Positions 1-6,477 of a stretch of DNA of 11,499 nt are shown here, piece by piece. The stretch is from NCBI GenBank assembly GCA_002319925.1, contig DCFP01000027.1, forward strand, positions 1-11,499, written 5' to 3'. The DNA comes from Holophagaceae bacterium UBA1801 (GTDB lineage Bacteria; Acidobacteriota; Holophagae; Holophagales; Holophagaceae). Position 1 is the first letter of the stretch. Each line of letters opens with the position of its first letter. The notes beneath the pieces were generated by a model. It made no database searches and was not told the origin of the DNA. It saw nothing but the letters and a program-made list of their open reading frames with translations. The translations under genes and the position numbers were made by a program.

Positions 1-158
1 TCTCAAATCTAGGCCGTTTTTATCTAGGGGACCTCCGCCATCATGACATCCGCATCCAGAGACCATACCGATATCGCGGTTGATCCAGTGAAGTCTGCGT
101 AAGGGTCTGTCCCACATCGCAAAGGACCATTCGACTCGAAGGCACCCATACTCGATAA

Positions 159-635
159 ATGTCAGTAGGGCGACTCAGCGGAGCTTGGATCCTGGAGATC
201 CTCAGAACCAACTATCCGGAGGGTGTATTTCGGCGTGCCTTGCTCGATCAGTTCGCCGCTCAGCTCGTGACTGCAAGGTCAACACGAGGCGCTAAGGGCC
301 GTATAGCCCGGCGCTTGTATGCCAAGATCGAGATGCTCCAACGCAAAGGACTGATTGTCCAAGAAGAGGGGATTGTCCGACCCCTGGCAACCGGTAACAC
401 GCGGCCAAGAGGACAGGCCGCACCATTGCTAGGGACAGTGCTGCGCAGGAAACAATTCCTGGTGCTAATGGCCGAGGATCGTCCTGAAGGCACGGGCTCT
501 GCCCAGCTGCGACAGCTTCGTTGGGACTTCCTGGCTTGCGCCATTTCGGAAGGGTGGACCATTTCACAAGCGGCCGAGGTCATCGGCTTGAATCTAACCA
601 GGGCGAAGGAGATTATCGTAAAGCCGAAGGGATGA
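159..635 (+). CDS. Hypothetical small protein, possible winged-helix/HTH regulator
   Basis: This encodes 158 residues of unrecognised family. Residues about 10-75 (from AWILEIL to IVRPL) have the helix-helix-helix-hairpin pattern of a winged-helix domain, including a basic segment around RGAKGRIARRLYAKIEML. Residues about 117-155 contain a second helix-turn-helix-like run (ISEGWTISQAAEVIGLNLTR). A DNA-binding role is therefore inferred from pattern only. No membrane segment or signal peptide is seen. An in-frame TAA lies directly before the ATG, so the frame cannot be longer. There is no good Shine-Dalgarno site at this ATG: the nearest purine run, GAAGG at 138-142, is too far. A later GTG or TTG start is possible. 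It points toward the RbfA-like/RtcB pair but is 300 bases away, so a regulatory link is speculative. Codon use and the two ordered helix regions make a real gene likelier than not. Confidence 0.45.
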   Translation: MSVGRLSGAWILEILRTNYPEGVFRRALLDQFAAQLVTARSTRGAKGRIARRLYAKIEMLQRKGLIVQEEGIVRPLATGNTRPRGQAAPLLGTVLRRKQFLVLMAEDRPEGTGSAQLRQLRWDFLACAISEGWTISQAAEVIGLNLTRAKEIIVKPKG

Positions 636-935
636 ACATCTTCAAGCCCTGTCATTCAGCTTGGCTATGACGTCCATCATGGAAATACACATCCCCGCAG
701 CGCATAACCTTGCTACATTGATTCTTCACGACAAAGTGGGAATTCACCCACGGCTCGTTTTGGGATGGGAGGTCGATCATGCGATTCATTGCACGCACGT
801 GGTTCCGGCCTCTATCTGTCATTCGGGAAGCCTTGGCCTAATCGGGTCGCTTCCGATGACATCCTTTTCCTAGAGCCCATTCAAGACCGCTTGAAGGCGG
901 TCATGAGCCGCATACCTGCGGTGGAGTGATTCCAT
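636..935. other. Gene-free stretch upstream of the RbfA-like/RtcB operon
   Basis: I see no supportable gene in these 300 bases. A 70-codon frame at 661-873 needs a TTG start, has no Shine-Dalgarno site and reads like random sequence. I looked for a sigma-54 type promoter, which drives rtcB in enterobacteria, and for a good sigma-70 pair, and found neither convincingly. The only clear structure is the pair of hairpins at 885-921. The stretch probably carries the operon promoter and leader. Confidence 0.4.
885..921 (+). promoter_or_regulatory. Two tandem small hairpins in the RbfA-like/RtcB leader
   Basis: GACCGC (885-890) pairs perfectly with GCGGTC (897-902) around a 6-base loop. CCGCA (908-912) then pairs with TGCGG (917-921) around TACC. 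The second hairpin ends exactly where the GTGGAG ribosome-binding site of the RbfA-like gene begins (921-926). Two adjacent perfect stems just ahead of a ribosome-binding site could control translation or end the upstream transcript, but there is no T tract. The structure is seen in the sequence; the role is inference. Confidence 0.3.
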
Positions 936-1355
936 ATGAAACAACGCGCTTCCCATCCGAGGCGTGGCTATCTGCCATGCGACTCGGTGGGCATCGATGA
1001 CGGAATGGATGCACGCGATCTATTCCGTGGTAGTTCAAGAAAGAAAAGCCATCACAAAGCCCATCAGCTCTGCCGGCAAGTGTTGGAGACCATCAATTAC
1101 CTGTTGGCTGGGGATCTTGGTGATGCACGGTTGCACCAGATCATGGTGGATTCGGTGACACCAGCACCGGATGCCTCGCGCCTATTGGTGTCTGTTCGGC
1201 TGACGGATGCCATTCCCGATTCTGATCTGGCCGAAATCCAGGCTGCGCTTCAGGGAGCGAGCGGTCTGATCCGGTGTGAGGTTGCCAGTGTCGTACAGCG
1301 GAAGAAAGCTCCCGAGCTGGTCTTCCAGGTGATGCCGGGTGAGCCACATGAGTGA
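936..1355 (+). CDS. RbfA-like ribosome-binding factor, coupled to RtcB
   Basis: The 139-residue product matches the small KH-fold protein RbfA, which binds the 30S subunit during late 16S rRNA maturation. Residues about 41-90 hold the family pattern: a helix with a paired Leu (LETINYLL), the GDARL segment where RbfA usually has DPRL, then DSVTPAPDASRLLVSVRL. Residues 103-131 hold the second half, with ALQGASGLIRCEVASVV followed by R-K-K-x-PEL-x-F. About 40 extra N-terminal residues, rich in Lys, Arg, Ser and His (SSRKKSHHK), precede the domain. The ATG at 936 has a GTGGAG site at 921-926. The last eight bases overlap the RtcB gene, so the two are translationally coupled. The housekeeping rbfA normally sits near infB/truB; here the partner is an RNA ligase, so this may be a specialised paralogue. 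A standard gene symbol is therefore withheld. Confidence 0.75.
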   Translation: MKQRASHPRRGYLPCDSVGIDDGMDARDLFRGSSRKKSHHKAHQLCRQVLETINYLLAGDLGDARLHQIMVDSVTPAPDASRLLVSVRLTDAIPDSDLAEIQAALQGASGLIRCEVASVVQRKKAPELVFQVMPGEPHE

Positions 1356-2490
1356 CCCTGGTCTTCTTCCTCCCATGAACCTTTGGCTCGCTGGCCCATT
1401 GCCGCACGGCGTCAAGGATGCCCTGGACCGTCTACGCCGAATGCCGGGGGTCGTTCGGATGGCGGTCATGCCCGATGTCCATCTCGCCAGTGAGGTCTGT
1501 ATCGGGACCGTCGTGGCTACTTCAGGGATCCTGATCCCCCATGCCGTAGGTGGCGACATCGGTTGTGGAATGGCTGCTCTCGCGTTCAACCGCAGCGCAA
1601 GTCTGCTTAAGCACCGAAAAGCCGCCGAAGAATTGCTGGTAAATCTGCAAGCCCGAGTGCCGATCATGCGCCAGTCGCGCGATCGAGTTAGAGAACTGAC
1701 GAACGCCTTGAAGACGGTACCTCTGAGCATCCCAGCTCTGAGCAAGATTTCCGAGCGGGACGGCCGATGGCAACTGGGAACCATCGGGCGTGGCAATCAC
1801 TTCCTGGAATTCCAGGAAGACGACGATGGGGGGTTATGGCTGATGGTGCATTGTGGTTCCCGCGCCCTGGGGCAAGCCATCGCCGTGCACCATCTCTCAT
1901 GCGCTCTGACGACGCCGACGGGTGTCAGCTACCTTGATGCAGACAGTCCTGAGGGTCATGCCTACTTGAATGACGTCCAATGGGCGCGGGCCTATGCCGA
2001 GTGGAACCGGCGATGCATCCTCGAGTCTGTTGAAGCGTTGATGCAAGAGCTGTTCGGCATGGAGGCGATACCCGACACGATGATCACCTGCGACCACAAC
2101 CATGTCCGGTTGGAAACCCACTTTGGACAGGCCGTATGGGTACATCGCAAGGGTGCCATCGAGGCAAGCGAAGGCAAACCGGGCATCATTCCAGGCTCCA
2201 TGGGCAGCTACAGCTACCACGTGGCAGGTCGGGGAGAGCCCCAGTCGTTATGTTCCAGTTCCCATGGTGCTGGCCGGGCCATGGATCGATCCAAGGCCCG
2301 TCATGCTGTGAATGTGCACGAGTTTCACAAGCAGCTCAAAGGCATCTGGTTCGATCCTCGGTTGGCGGTCAGGCTGCGTGATGAAGCCCCTTCGGCCTAC
2401 AAGAACATTCAGGAGGTCATGGGGGCTCAGAGGGATTTGACGCGAATTGTGCGTCGCTTAAGACCCGTGCTGTGCCATAAGGGAGCCTAG
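1348..2490 (+). CDS. rtcB: RtcB family RNA ligase (3'-phosphate/5'-OH RNA splicing ligase)
   Basis: RtcB joins RNA 2',3'-cyclic-phosphate or 3'-phosphate ends to 5'-OH ends, using GTP and Mn2+ through a covalent GMP-histidine. All hallmark motifs are present in order in the 380 residues: MPDVHL, GGDIGCGM (D70, C73), GRGNHFLE (H151), MVHCGSR (H168), CDHNHV (H250), HRKGAIEA, GIIPGSMGSYSYHV, and CSSSHGAGRAM with the guanylylated-type H306. The C-terminus AYKNI-x7-AQRDL also fits E. coli RtcB (408 aa), so the gene is complete and looks active. The ATG at 1348 has GGTGAG just upstream; a GTG at 1339 with AGGTGA at 1327-1332 is an equally possible start. It overlaps the RbfA-like gene by eight bases. 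No archease, PrfH or RtcA/RtcR gene is in the window, so the usual partners are absent and the RbfA-like protein takes their place. Confidence 0.95.
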   Translation: MSDPGLLPPMNLWLAGPLPHGVKDALDRLRRMPGVVRMAVMPDVHLASEVCIGTVVATSGILIPHAVGGDIGCGMAALAFNRSASLLKHRKAAEELLVNLQARVPIMRQSRDRVRELTNALKTVPLSIPALSKISERDGRWQLGTIGRGNHFLEFQEDDDGGLWLMVHCGSRALGQAIAVHHLSCALTTPTGVSYLDADSPEGHAYLNDVQWARAYAEWNRRCILESVEALMQELFGMEAIPDTMITCDHNHVRLETHFGQAVWVHRKGAIEASEGKPGIIPGSMGSYSYHVAGRGEPQSLCSSSHGAGRAMDRSKARHAVNVHEFHKQLKGIWFDPRLAVRLRDEAPSAYKNIQEVMGAQRDLTRIVRRLRPVLCHKGA

Positions 2491-2494
2491 ACAA

Positions 2495-2534
2495 GCGGCC
2501 TCCCTCGCAGTGGTCCCACTTCGAGGGAGGCCGC
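2495..2534 (+). terminator. Long perfect hairpin directly after rtcB
   Basis: The 13-base arms 2495-2507 (GCGGCCTCCCTCG) and 2522-2534 are perfect reverse complements. The apical part can pair further (AGTGG 2509-2513 with CCACT 2516-2520), giving an almost continuous 18-bp stem that begins four bases after the rtcB stop. There is no T tract after it, so it is not a textbook intrinsic terminator. It may act as an imperfect terminator or as a 3'-end stabilising stem for the operon mRNA. Confidence 0.55.
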
Positions 2535-3282
2535 ACTGCTTCCGACCTCCTAATTTACTTGTTGTGCTTGCAACAGGGTGTGTTGACCAAGCTACCCTTG
2601 ACCTCGTCGAAGCCCATCCTGGCAGCGAGACTGGCTCAAATGGCTTCTGCTCATGGCCCGCGCTTACGATCTTCAGGACCGGTTCCTGGCCGGGGAGACC
2701 GAAGTCGTCGTGGGCATTAACCATGCTGATGGCGCAATGGCTCAAAGAGTACATCAAGGCACATGATCAGGCCTTTGCCGATTTCATTCACTTCAGCAGG
2801 AACTCGTCGGAGGAATGAGTCTCTGTCGAGAGAAACACGATCTGCCTCAGGCATCGCTTGAGACTTGTAACGTGCCATTTGGGCATAGGCGAGCTTCCAC
2901 TCTTTGAGTAGATCCACTTCGAGAGTGGAGGTGTTTTTCCCGAGTTCATCCCCCCTCCGGCTGCCTCACCGTCGCGCCTTCGACACCAGCTACCACATCA
3001 TGAAAGCGGACTTGGATGCGCAGCAGGAGAGCCTGGAATTAGTGCTGACAACACGTTGAGAAATTGGATCGGCTTTCTGAGAGTCAACAAACAGGAAACC
3101 CATGCGAAGGTCTTGTCGGGAGTCAAATCCCCTGCCGCCACGGATGCATATTTGTGACTGCAGAGAGGCGGTAACGCAAGGTGTCGAGAACCGGGTCAAG
3201 GCTTATGGGAACCTTGTACTGCCGCCGGTCTCCGTTGTCCCCTCTGGGGAGCGTAAAATGTCCCCAGCAATCCGGAGAAACC
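2535..3282. other. Intergenic region with possible gene relics
   Basis: About 750 bases without a gene I can defend. Several short frames on both strands give protein-like fragments. One is plus-strand 2723-2818 (AQWLKEYIKAHDQAFADF). Another is a plus-strand frame ending near 3059 (FDTSYHIMKADLDAQQESLE). A third is a minus-strand frame at 2717-2917 (LLKEWKLAYAQMARYKSQAM). None has a proper start with a ribosome-binding site, and none belongs to a family I recognise. They may be decayed pieces of one or more genes. A terminator-like element lies at 2896-2937. The last 20 bases hold the ribosome-binding site of the downstream PLP enzyme (GGAG at 3274-3277). Confidence 0.4.
2896..2937 (+). terminator. 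Terminator-like element with two alternative stems and a T run
   Basis: AGTGGA (2924-2929) can pair with TCCACT at 2913-2918 across a 5-base loop. As part of AGAGTGGA (2922-2929) it can instead pair with TCCACTCT at 2896-2903. The shared right arm is followed by GGTG and a five-T run. This fits a factor-independent terminator for plus-strand transcription, with two mutually exclusive left arms. Nothing convincing is encoded immediately upstream, so it may serve a relic or an unrecognised small RNA. Confidence 0.35.
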
Positions 3283-4410
3283 ATGACTGGACCCTTGCCG
3301 CCCCCCGCTGAGCCCGGAATGCTCTTGGATCGGGTGGACACGCCTGCTTTGCTGCTGGATCTGGACGCCTTCGAGACGAACCTGGAATCAATGGCGCGGG
3401 AGGCTCGTAGCGCCGGGGTTCGATTGCGCCCTCACGCCAAATCCCACAAGTGCCCGGAGATCGCGCGTCGGCAGGCTGCTCTCGGGGCAGTGGGAGTGTG
3501 TTGCCAGAAGGTCAGCGAGGCTGAGGTGTTCGTGGCTGGAGGGATCCAGGACGTGCTCGTGACAAATGAGGTCGTGGGTGATGTCAAACTGGCGCGCCTG
3601 GCTCGACTGGCGCGATCAGCCCGGGTGGGGGTCTGCGTGGACGACCTGACCCAGGTGGAGGCTCTGGCCCGGGCAGCGCAAGCGGCGGACAAGGAGCTCG
3701 ATTTATGGGTGGAGCTGGATGTGGGTGCGAACCGCTGCGGAGCCGGGACGGGCGAAGCCGTCCTTTCCCTCGCCAGTGCCATAACCTCCCGGCGTGGACT
3801 GCGATTCGCCGGCTTGCAGGCGTACCAGGGTTCGGCCCAGCACCTGCGCACCCCTGAGGAGCGCCGCGCCGCCATCACCGAAGCCGCGGCGAGGGTGCGC
3901 GCTGCCGTCGCGCTGCTGGAGGAGGCCGGTTTCGAGACACCTCTCGTCACGGGAGCTGGCACGGGCACCTGGGAGCTGGAGGCCGCGAGCGGTGCATGGC
4001 ATGAGGTGCAGCCCGGTTCTTACGTGTTCATGGACGCGGACTATGGCCGAAACCTTGGTGAGGACGGGCGGCCTGTCCACCGCTTCCGGCAGAGCTTATT
4101 CCTCCTCGCCACAGTGATGAGCCGGTCTGCGCCCGGCCGGGCGGTCGTGGATGCGGGCCTCAAAGCGCACAGCGTGGACTCGGGGATGCCGCTCGTGGAC
4201 GGGATTCCGGGTGCAGACTACACCCGCGTCAGCGATGAGCACGGGGTGATCGAACTCTCCGGGCCTGGCGACCTGCGGCTCGGGGACAAGGTTCGCCTGG
4301 TCCCTGGACACTGCGATCCGACCGTGAACCTCCACGACTGGCTCATCTGCTATCGCGGGGACCAGGTCGAGGCGGTCTGGCCCATCGCTGCACGAGGAGC
4401 CTTCTATTGA
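3283..4410 (+). CDS. D-threonine aldolase-type PLP enzyme (DSD1/alanine-racemase N-terminal fold)
   Basis: The 375-residue protein belongs to the fold-type III PLP family of D-threonine aldolase, 3-hydroxy-D-aspartate aldolase and D-serine dehydratase. These enzymes use PLP and a divalent metal to cleave or dehydrate D-beta-hydroxy amino acids. The N-terminal TIM barrel starts with DTPALLLDLDAFETN and carries RPHAKSHK, where K53 is the expected PLP lysine. VELDVGANRCG (143-153), GLQAYQGSAQH and the phosphate-binding GAGTGTW (224-230) follow. The C-terminal beta domain has PGHCDPTVNLHD (341-352). The His343-x-Asp345 spacing is that of D-threonine aldolases; eukaryotic D-serine dehydratases have His-x-Cys, so aldolase is favoured. 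The start is the ATG with GGAG five bases upstream; the frame is open 102 bases further up but that part reads as non-coding. It appears monocistronic and looks GC-richer than its surroundings. The exact substrate cannot be told. Confidence 0.9.
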   Translation: MTGPLPPPAEPGMLLDRVDTPALLLDLDAFETNLESMAREARSAGVRLRPHAKSHKCPEIARRQAALGAVGVCCQKVSEAEVFVAGGIQDVLVTNEVVGDVKLARLARLARSARVGVCVDDLTQVEALARAAQAADKELDLWVELDVGANRCGAGTGEAVLSLASAITSRRGLRFAGLQAYQGSAQHLRTPEERRAAITEAAARVRAAVALLEEAGFETPLVTGAGTGTWELEAASGAWHEVQPGSYVFMDADYGRNLGEDGRPVHRFRQSLFLLATVMSRSAPGRAVVDAGLKAHSVDSGMPLVDGIPGADYTRVSDEHGVIELSGPGDLRLGDKVRLVPGHCDPTVNLHDWLICYRGDQVEAVWPIAARGAFY

Positions 4411-4797
4411 AAAGGATTCTGAGCAAGCCAGCGTCCAGAGATGCCAGATGACAGCACTCATGTTCGGACATTCACCTGCGTGAGGGCATAGAGCTGTTCC
4501 AGGTGGAGAGCTCGCTGGGGCTTGATGGTGCCCTTCAGCTGCAGGCCGGCCTCCTTTCCGGGCATTGCACTCCTGGCATCGCGGGATGCTGACGTTCCCC
4601 CACCGTGCAAGATTTGAATCATCTGCTACTGGGTCATGAGCAATGCCGCGATTCTCGAGATCAACTCACAGGGTGACGCCCTACATAACCTAGAACTGAT
4701 CCATCCGGCGCCAGTGAGCCAGTTAAGTTTTAATTGAGATTTCCCTGAAGGCCATACAGACTCGCTAGGCTGATTGCGAAATAAAAAGGTGGCATAC
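4411..4797. other. Intergenic stretch with a possible minus-strand gene relic
   Basis: No plus-strand gene is supportable here. On the minus strand a 54-codon frame (4622 to 4458, MIQILHGGG to LYALTQVNVRT) reads protein-like. The frame continues upstream through a TAG at 4626-4628 into another protein-like run (CELISRIAALLMTQ), as a decayed gene would. It has no ribosome-binding site and I do not recognise it. A small hairpin GCATC/GATGC lies at 4576-4589. The promoter-proximal end (about 4720-4797) is AT-richer and should hold the promoter of the next gene; TTGAGA at 4734-4739 is a weak -35 candidate. AGGTGG at 4787-4792 is that gene's ribosome-binding site. Confidence 0.35.
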
Positions 4798-5838
4798 ATG
4801 CCTGATGGGCTTTCCGGCCAATTACATCGTGAAGCGCTGCCGGCACGGGGCGCCGATTTTTCCAGGGAACTTGCCGCATTGGGTTGGTATCACAGCATGG
4901 AATTGCCAACGGGCGAAATCATTAAAGGCTATAACCCGATCTCCGAGCTGAAGCAGCGTTACGAGGGATTCAATCTTCCGAAGGACCTATCCGGCAAGCG
5001 TGCACTGGATATCGGCGCATGGGACGGCTGGTTCAGCTTTGAACTGGAAGAACATGGTGCTGAAGTCGTTGCCACTGACGTAGTGGATCTGGAAACGTTT
5101 AGGCATGCACATCGCCTTAAAGGCTCGAAGGTGCGCTATGAAACGGCGACAGTGTACGATTTGCCAAAACTAGGTCTTGGAACGTTTGATGTCGTTCTGT
5201 TTCTTGGGGTGCTTTACCATGTGCGCCACCCTTTGCTTGCGCTTGAAGCGGTATGCGCGATGTGCAGGGACATGGTGCTGATCGACTCGTTTGTCGTTGA
5301 TCCCGGGGAGTCGAGGCTATCGCAGCCGTTGATTCCGTCGATGGAATTCTACGAACTCGATGAACTTGGGAATCAGCTGGATAACTGGTATGGTCCCTCA
5401 ACGGAGTGTCTGCAGGCGATGATTCGGAGCTCCGGCTTCGTGCGCCCCCAGCTGCTGGGTGTTCGATACCAACACGCCCAAGTGATTGCATTCCGGCACT
5501 GGGAACCGGAACCGGAGCACCCGATCTGCGTCGAGCCACGGCTGCTATCGGTCCTGCATTACCGAAACGGGACGGTCTATTTCAAAACTGGCGTCGAAGA
5601 TTACGTTTCCTTCCGGTTCAAGACTCCGGAACCCGACATTGGACGCGAAGATGTCTGCGTTGAGATCGGTGGGTACGCGGCATACACGCTTAAGCTGGTC
5701 CGGGAGGATTCAGAAACCCTCCAGGGCTGCTGCTTCTTGCCCCCTGGGCTGGAAGCAGGTTGGCATCCCGTTCGCGTTCGGACACGCGCAAGCTTGTTCG
5801 GGAATTCCATTTCGATCGCACTGGATGTGTCTGCTTGA
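4798..5838 (+). CDS. SAM-dependent methyltransferase (CmoB/DUF1698-like) with C-terminal beta module
   Basis: The 346-residue protein has a class I methyltransferase domain of the CmoB/DUF1698 type at about residues 25-235. It begins with the LGWYHSMELPTGEI entry motif, followed by the SAM-binding loop ALDIGAWDGWFSF (69-81), the acidic ATDVVDLE after beta 2, and DVVLFLGVLYHVRHPLLALE (131-150). The segment SMEFYELDELGNQLDNWYGP and the later IRSSGF are usual in relatives found in glycan clusters rather than in tRNA-modifying CmoB. Residues about 245-346 form a separate all-beta module ending LPPGLEAGWHPVRVR, resembling the tails of the methyltransferase at 9082-10422. The ATG at 4798 is chosen because AGGTGG lies five bases upstream; an in-frame TTG at 4774 has no such site. 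The acceptor is unknown; a sugar or lipid-linked glycan is inferred from the neighbouring glycosyltransferase. Confidence 0.88.
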   Translation: MPDGLSGQLHREALPARGADFSRELAALGWYHSMELPTGEIIKGYNPISELKQRYEGFNLPKDLSGKRALDIGAWDGWFSFELEEHGAEVVATDVVDLETFRHAHRLKGSKVRYETATVYDLPKLGLGTFDVVLFLGVLYHVRHPLLALEAVCAMCRDMVLIDSFVVDPGESRLSQPLIPSMEFYELDELGNQLDNWYGPSTECLQAMIRSSGFVRPQLLGVRYQHAQVIAFRHWEPEPEHPICVEPRLLSVLHYRNGTVYFKTGVEDYVSFRFKTPEPDIGREDVCVEIGGYAAYTLKLVREDSETLQGCCFLPPGLEAGWHPVRVRTRASLFGNSISIALDVSA

Positions 5839-6093
5839 ATGCCCGGCTATGGCCGTTGTATTGAATCGGAATTCCTGCATCTGAGATAGGATTGTGCGGA
5901 CTACGACCTGAATGCATGATGTGGAAAGTCATAAAATTGAAGGTAATTGAGATGAGAGGGAGATTCCGTTGGAGGTGGCGTTCCCGATGCCGATGACTTC
6001 AATGGGTGATTCCCGAGTGGTTGAGACTTGCTGAAGCCATAGCGTTTTACGAATGCCGCGGTGGTAGTTCTGATCCGGGAGAGGTGAGTTCCC

Positions 6094-6477
6094 ATGAACA
6101 ACCAAATCCGATGTGTTCTTGCGGCTGCGGCGATCATCATCGCCAGCCCATCGATGCTCCGCTCGGCAGACCTAGGTTCGGAGGCGACAATCATGGAAGT
6201 TGTGGCTGGTGAAGTGTTCGACCTGACCTTGCAATCGAACCCCACGACGGGATTCCGATGGGATCTTGCTGGTCCGGTCGACGAGGCGGTGGTCTCGCTG
6301 GTGGAACACAGGTACATGCCCCCGGCGAAGCAGATTCCGGGCCGTGGTGGTTCCGAGGTGTGGAGCTTCAGGGCCGTGGGACCTGGTGAAACCGACATCG
6401 TGCTGGTCTACGCGCGATCCTGGGAAAAGGGAAAGCCGCCAGCGAGACGGATGGTGTACCACATCGTCGTCGAGTGA
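6094..6477 (+). CDS. Secreted chagasin-family (I42) cysteine peptidase inhibitor
   Basis: The 127-residue protein has a signal peptide: a short polar start, hydrophobic VLAAAAIIIA, and a probable cleavage after about residue 25 (RSA-D). The mature part carries the three inhibitory loops of chagasin proteins: NPTTGFRW (49-56), the GRGGSEVW loop (83-90), and RSWE (108-111) in place of the common RPWE. The length is typical of the family. Such proteins block papain-like cysteine peptidases by inserting these loops into the active-site cleft; this one should act in the periplasm or outside the cell. The ATG follows a GAGAGGTGAG ribosome-binding site at about 6079-6088. The 255 bases upstream hold no gene; a weak -35/-10 pair (TTGAGA 6021-6026, TTTTAC 6045-6050) is possible. 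The gene converges on the glycosyltransferase fusion with only eight bases between their stops and no terminator. Confidence 0.9.
   Translation: MNNQIRCVLAAAAIIIASPSMLRSADLGSEATIMEVVAGEVFDLTLQSNPTTGFRWDLAGPVDEAVVSLVEHRYMPPAKQIPGRGGSEVWSFRAVGPGETDIVLVYARSWEKGKPPARRMVYHIVVE

Noticed and set aside
7..28. Direct repeat ATCTAGG at 7-13 and 22-28
   Set aside because: Only seven bases, two copies, at the window edge with no gene context; chance is adequate.
661..873. 70-codon plus-strand frame upstream of the RbfA-like gene
   Set aside because: TTG start, no ribosome-binding site, no protein-like pattern.
1182..1796. 204-codon minus-strand frame across the RbfA-like gene and the start of rtcB
   Set aside because: Antisense to two recognisable proteins, Arg/Ser-rich translation, no domain.
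2510..2818. 102-codon plus-strand frame after rtcB
   Set aside because: Its start lies inside the long hairpin, there is no ribosome-binding site, and only the last 30 residues look protein-like. It is described as a possible relic instead.
3117..3142. Sequence resembling the T arm and 3' acceptor of a tRNA (GGGAGTCAAATCCC then TGCCGCCA)
   Set aside because: No matching 5' acceptor, D arm or anticodon arm within 90 bases upstream, and the T stem pairs poorly with the standard loop size. A tRNA fragment left by integration is possible but not supportable.
3181..3282. Upstream extension of the PLP enzyme by 34 codons
   Set aside because: It starts at GTG without a ribosome-binding site and reads as non-coding, while the ATG at 3283 has GGAG at the right distance and matches the family's N-terminus.
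3432..3968. 178-codon minus-strand frame opposite the PLP enzyme
   Set aside because: Low-complexity Ala/Ser/Thr/Arg translation typical of antisense to a GC-rich gene.
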